Positions 27,135-28,589 of a DNA stretch of 28,589 nucleotides are shown here, piece by piece. The translations under genes were made by a program, and so were the position numbers. This stretch comes from DAOTVX01 sp034436015. Its GTDB lineage: Bacteria > Chloroflexota > Anaerolineae > Anaerolineales > Villigracilaceae. Numbering within the stretch: position 1 is the first letter of the stretch; each line of letters begins with the position of its first letter. Below the pieces are notes generated by a model that ran no database searches, was not told where the DNA came from, and saw only the letters and a list, made by a program, of their open reading frames with translations. The stretch lies in the NCBI GenBank assembly GCA_034436015.1, contig DAOTWG010000033.1, positions 1 through 28,589 of the forward strand. Direction: 5' to 3'.

Positions 27135-28133
27135 ATGTCTATCACGTATAAACGGCTGGGGAGACATGGTGTTCTTGTCAGCAACCTGTGTCTTGGTACC
27201 ATGAACTTTGGCTGGCAGACCGGTGAAGAAGAAAGTTTCAAGATCATGGACCGCGCTCTGGAATTGGGTATCAACTTCTTCGACACCGCCGATGTATATG
27301 GCTGGAGCGTGGAACATGGCTATACGGAAGAGATTATAGGGCGATGGTTGGCGCAGGGCGGCGGTCGGCGCGACGCCATCGTATTGGCGACCAAGGTCTA
27401 TAATCCCGTCTCGCGCAAAACGAATCGACAAGAGGTCAACAGCGATGGGCGTAGCCTTTCGGCTTACAAAATTCGTAAACACTGTGAAGGGAGCCTGAAA
27501 CGCTTGCAGACGGACAGGATTGACCTGTATCAGATGCATCATATTGATCGCGACTGTCCTTGGGATGAAACGTGGCAGGCTTTTGACAGCCTGATCAAGC
27601 AGGGCAAAGTAGTCTATATTGGCTCAAGCAACTTTGCCGCCTGGGATATTGCTACGGCTTGTCAGGAAGCCTCCAAGCGTGGCTTAATGGGATTGGTAAG
27701 CGAGCAGAGCATTTACCATCTCAACAACCGCATGATTGAATTGGAAGTCATTCCTGCTTGCCGCTACTATGGGTTGGGGTTGCTTCCCTGGAGTCCTTTG
27801 GGCGGCGGGCTGTTAGGCGGCGCGTTGGAAAAAACGCAAGCCGGACGGCGCATGGGTGAGAACTTCGAGGAAGAGGTCGCCAAGAACCGTGACAAATTAG
27901 AAAAATATGAAGCTCTCTGCCGTCAGTTGGGCTATCCGCCTGGCGAGGTAGCGCTGGCCTGGTTGCTACACAATCCGGCGGTTACTGCTCCCATCATTGG
28001 GCCGCGCACATTGGAGCAGCTGGAAAGCGCCGTCCGGGCAACGGAAATTCGATTGGACGAAGAGACGTTGAGAAAACTGGATGCGATCTTCCCCGGTCCA
28101 GGCGGCGAGGCGCCTCAGGCGTATGCCTGGTAA
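27135..28133 (+). CDS. Aldo/keto reductase
   Basis: A 332-residue (alpha/beta)8 NADPH-dependent oxidoreductase of the YghZ/PdxI-like group. The catalytic tetrad is present: Asp50 (FFDTADVYG), Tyr55, Lys87 (VLATKVYN) and His135 (LYQMHHID). The cofactor site includes GSSNFAAWD and the C-terminal TAPIIGPRTLEQLE. It should reduce an aldehyde or ketone, possibly for detoxification. ATG 27135 has an exceptionally strong ribosome-binding site, GGAGGTGATC (27124-27133), close to the full anti-Shine-Dalgarno complement. The MerR-type promoter upstream suggests induction by reactive aldehydes or electrophiles. It is divergent from glgA and is monocistronic here. Confidence 0.95.
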   Translation: MSITYKRLGRHGVLVSNLCLGTMNFGWQTGEEESFKIMDRALELGINFFDTADVYGWSVEHGYTEEIIGRWLAQGGGRRDAIVLATKVYNPVSRKTNRQEVNSDGRSLSAYKIRKHCEGSLKRLQTDRIDLYQMHHIDRDCPWDETWQAFDSLIKQGKVVYIGSSNFAAWDIATACQEASKRGLMGLVSEQSIYHLNNRMIELEVIPACRYYGLGLLPWSPLGGGLLGGALEKTQAGRRMGENFEEEVAKNRDKLEKYEALCRQLGYPPGEVALAWLLHNPAVTAPIIGPRTLEQLESAVRATEIRLDEETLRKLDAIFPGPGGEAPQAYAW

Positions 28134-28188
28134 ATAGCGCGGGCAGAAAACAACCTGCGCCTTGCCTCTAAACATGTTGACCTACCCT

Positions 28189-28217
28189 TCCAACAAACCG
28201 CTTCGAGGTTTGTTGGA
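28189..28217 (+). terminator. Stem-loop after the aldo/keto reductase gene, possible terminator
   Basis: An 11-bp perfect stem (TCCAACAAACC with GGTTTGTTGGA) closes a 7-nt loop, 56 nt after the stop codon. No T-run follows on either strand, so it may end or stabilise the transcript rather than act as a classical intrinsic terminator. Confidence 0.4.
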
Positions 28218-28320
28218 CGGATGCGTTCAGGGCCTGGTGGTTTCCGTCCTGGCTCCCTGTGGCGGTGTATCTGTAAAGCGTTTGCGGCCTGTTCTTTGTA
28301 AAGAAGACGCCGGTTGAAGT

Positions 28321-28348
28321 AAAAAATGCGCTCCCGGTCGGAGCGCAT
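28321..28348 (-). terminator. Intrinsic terminator of the tRNA-Gly/tRNA-Cys transcript
   Basis: On the minus strand, a perfect 9-bp stem (ATGCGCTCC / GGAGCGCAT, plus-strand arms 28326-28334 and 28340-28348) with a 5-nt loop is followed by a run of T (plus A 28321-28325). It lies about 30 nt after the tRNA-Cys 3' end. Confidence 0.85.
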
Positions 28349-28377
28349 ACTTGGCATTGTACAACCGCCATTCCCTG

Positions 28378-28448
28378 AGGCGTCGACGGGATTTGAACCC
28401 GTGATCAGGGTTTTGCAGACCCTTGCCTTGCCACTTGGCCACGACGCC
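28378..28448 (-). tRNA. tRNA-Cys (anticodon GCA)
   Basis: A 71-nt cloverleaf on the minus strand: 7-bp acceptor GGCGTCG/CGACGCC, anticodon loop CTGCAAA with anticodon GCA, T arm ACGGG-TTCAAAT-CCCGT, and discriminator base U as expected for cysteine. The 3' CCA is not encoded. It lies 69 nt downstream of tRNA-Gly, probably on the same transcript. Confidence 0.95.
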
Positions 28449-28517
28449 GCACATGGATTGCTGACTGTTGACCGTTGATTGATCTTGCGAGCTTCCATCC
28501 ACAATCAGCACACACAG

Positions 28518-28589
<72 letters not shown>

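Overview
The window looks like a chromosomal segment of a Chloroflexota bacterium, probably Anaerolineae-like. This is an inference from gene style, not from a marker gene. The clues are a BMP-type lipoprotein with a Gly/Ala/Pro-rich linker after the lipobox, a CpXC zinc-ribbon protein, an FHA-winged-helix regulator, a DUF456 protein, and moderately high GC with strong Shine-Dalgarno sequences and frequent GTG/TTG starts. The first ~2.1 kb is visibly AT-richer and looks acquired.

Region by region. (1) 1-2146: the 3' part of a DNA methyltransferase, translationally coupled to an AvaI/BsoBI-family restriction endonuclease gene that carries a single frameshift, followed by an integron attC-like hairpin. 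(2) 2212-7509, minus strand: a complete BMP-type nucleoside/simple-sugar ABC importer (lipoprotein, double ATPase, two permeases), with an intrinsic terminator between the lipoprotein gene and the rest. (3) 7797-11479: a cytosolic GAF-PAS histidine kinase, a CpXC zinc-ribbon protein and a convergent FHA-winged-helix regulator. There is then a ~700-bp stretch without a recognisable gene, and a PlsC-like acyltransferase (12191-13084). (4) 13236-17589, minus strand: gyrA, a creatininase-family amidohydrolase and homoserine dehydrogenase, tightly packed. (5) 17990-23205, plus strand: a DrrA-type ABC ATPase without a permease, a HAD phosphatase, a DUF456 membrane protein, a phosphoribosyltransferase, a heparinase II/III-like protein and a Nudix hydrolase. 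(6) 23287-23899: a decayed alpha-L-fucosidase (GH29) gene. (7) 23887-26868, minus strand: glgA and malQ (glycogen/alpha-glucan metabolism). (8) 27135-28133: an aldo/keto reductase behind a MerR-type promoter with a 20-bp palindromic operator in a 19-bp spacer. (9) 28378-28589, minus strand: tRNA-Gly(GCC) and tRNA-Cys(GCA) with an intrinsic terminator.

Most of the window is housekeeping and transport. The parts most worth following up are the frameshifted BsoBI-like system with its attC-like end, the GH29 ruin, the MerR-type promoter, and the kinase / zinc-ribbon / FHA-regulator neighbourhood. I did not find a convincing wholly new system.
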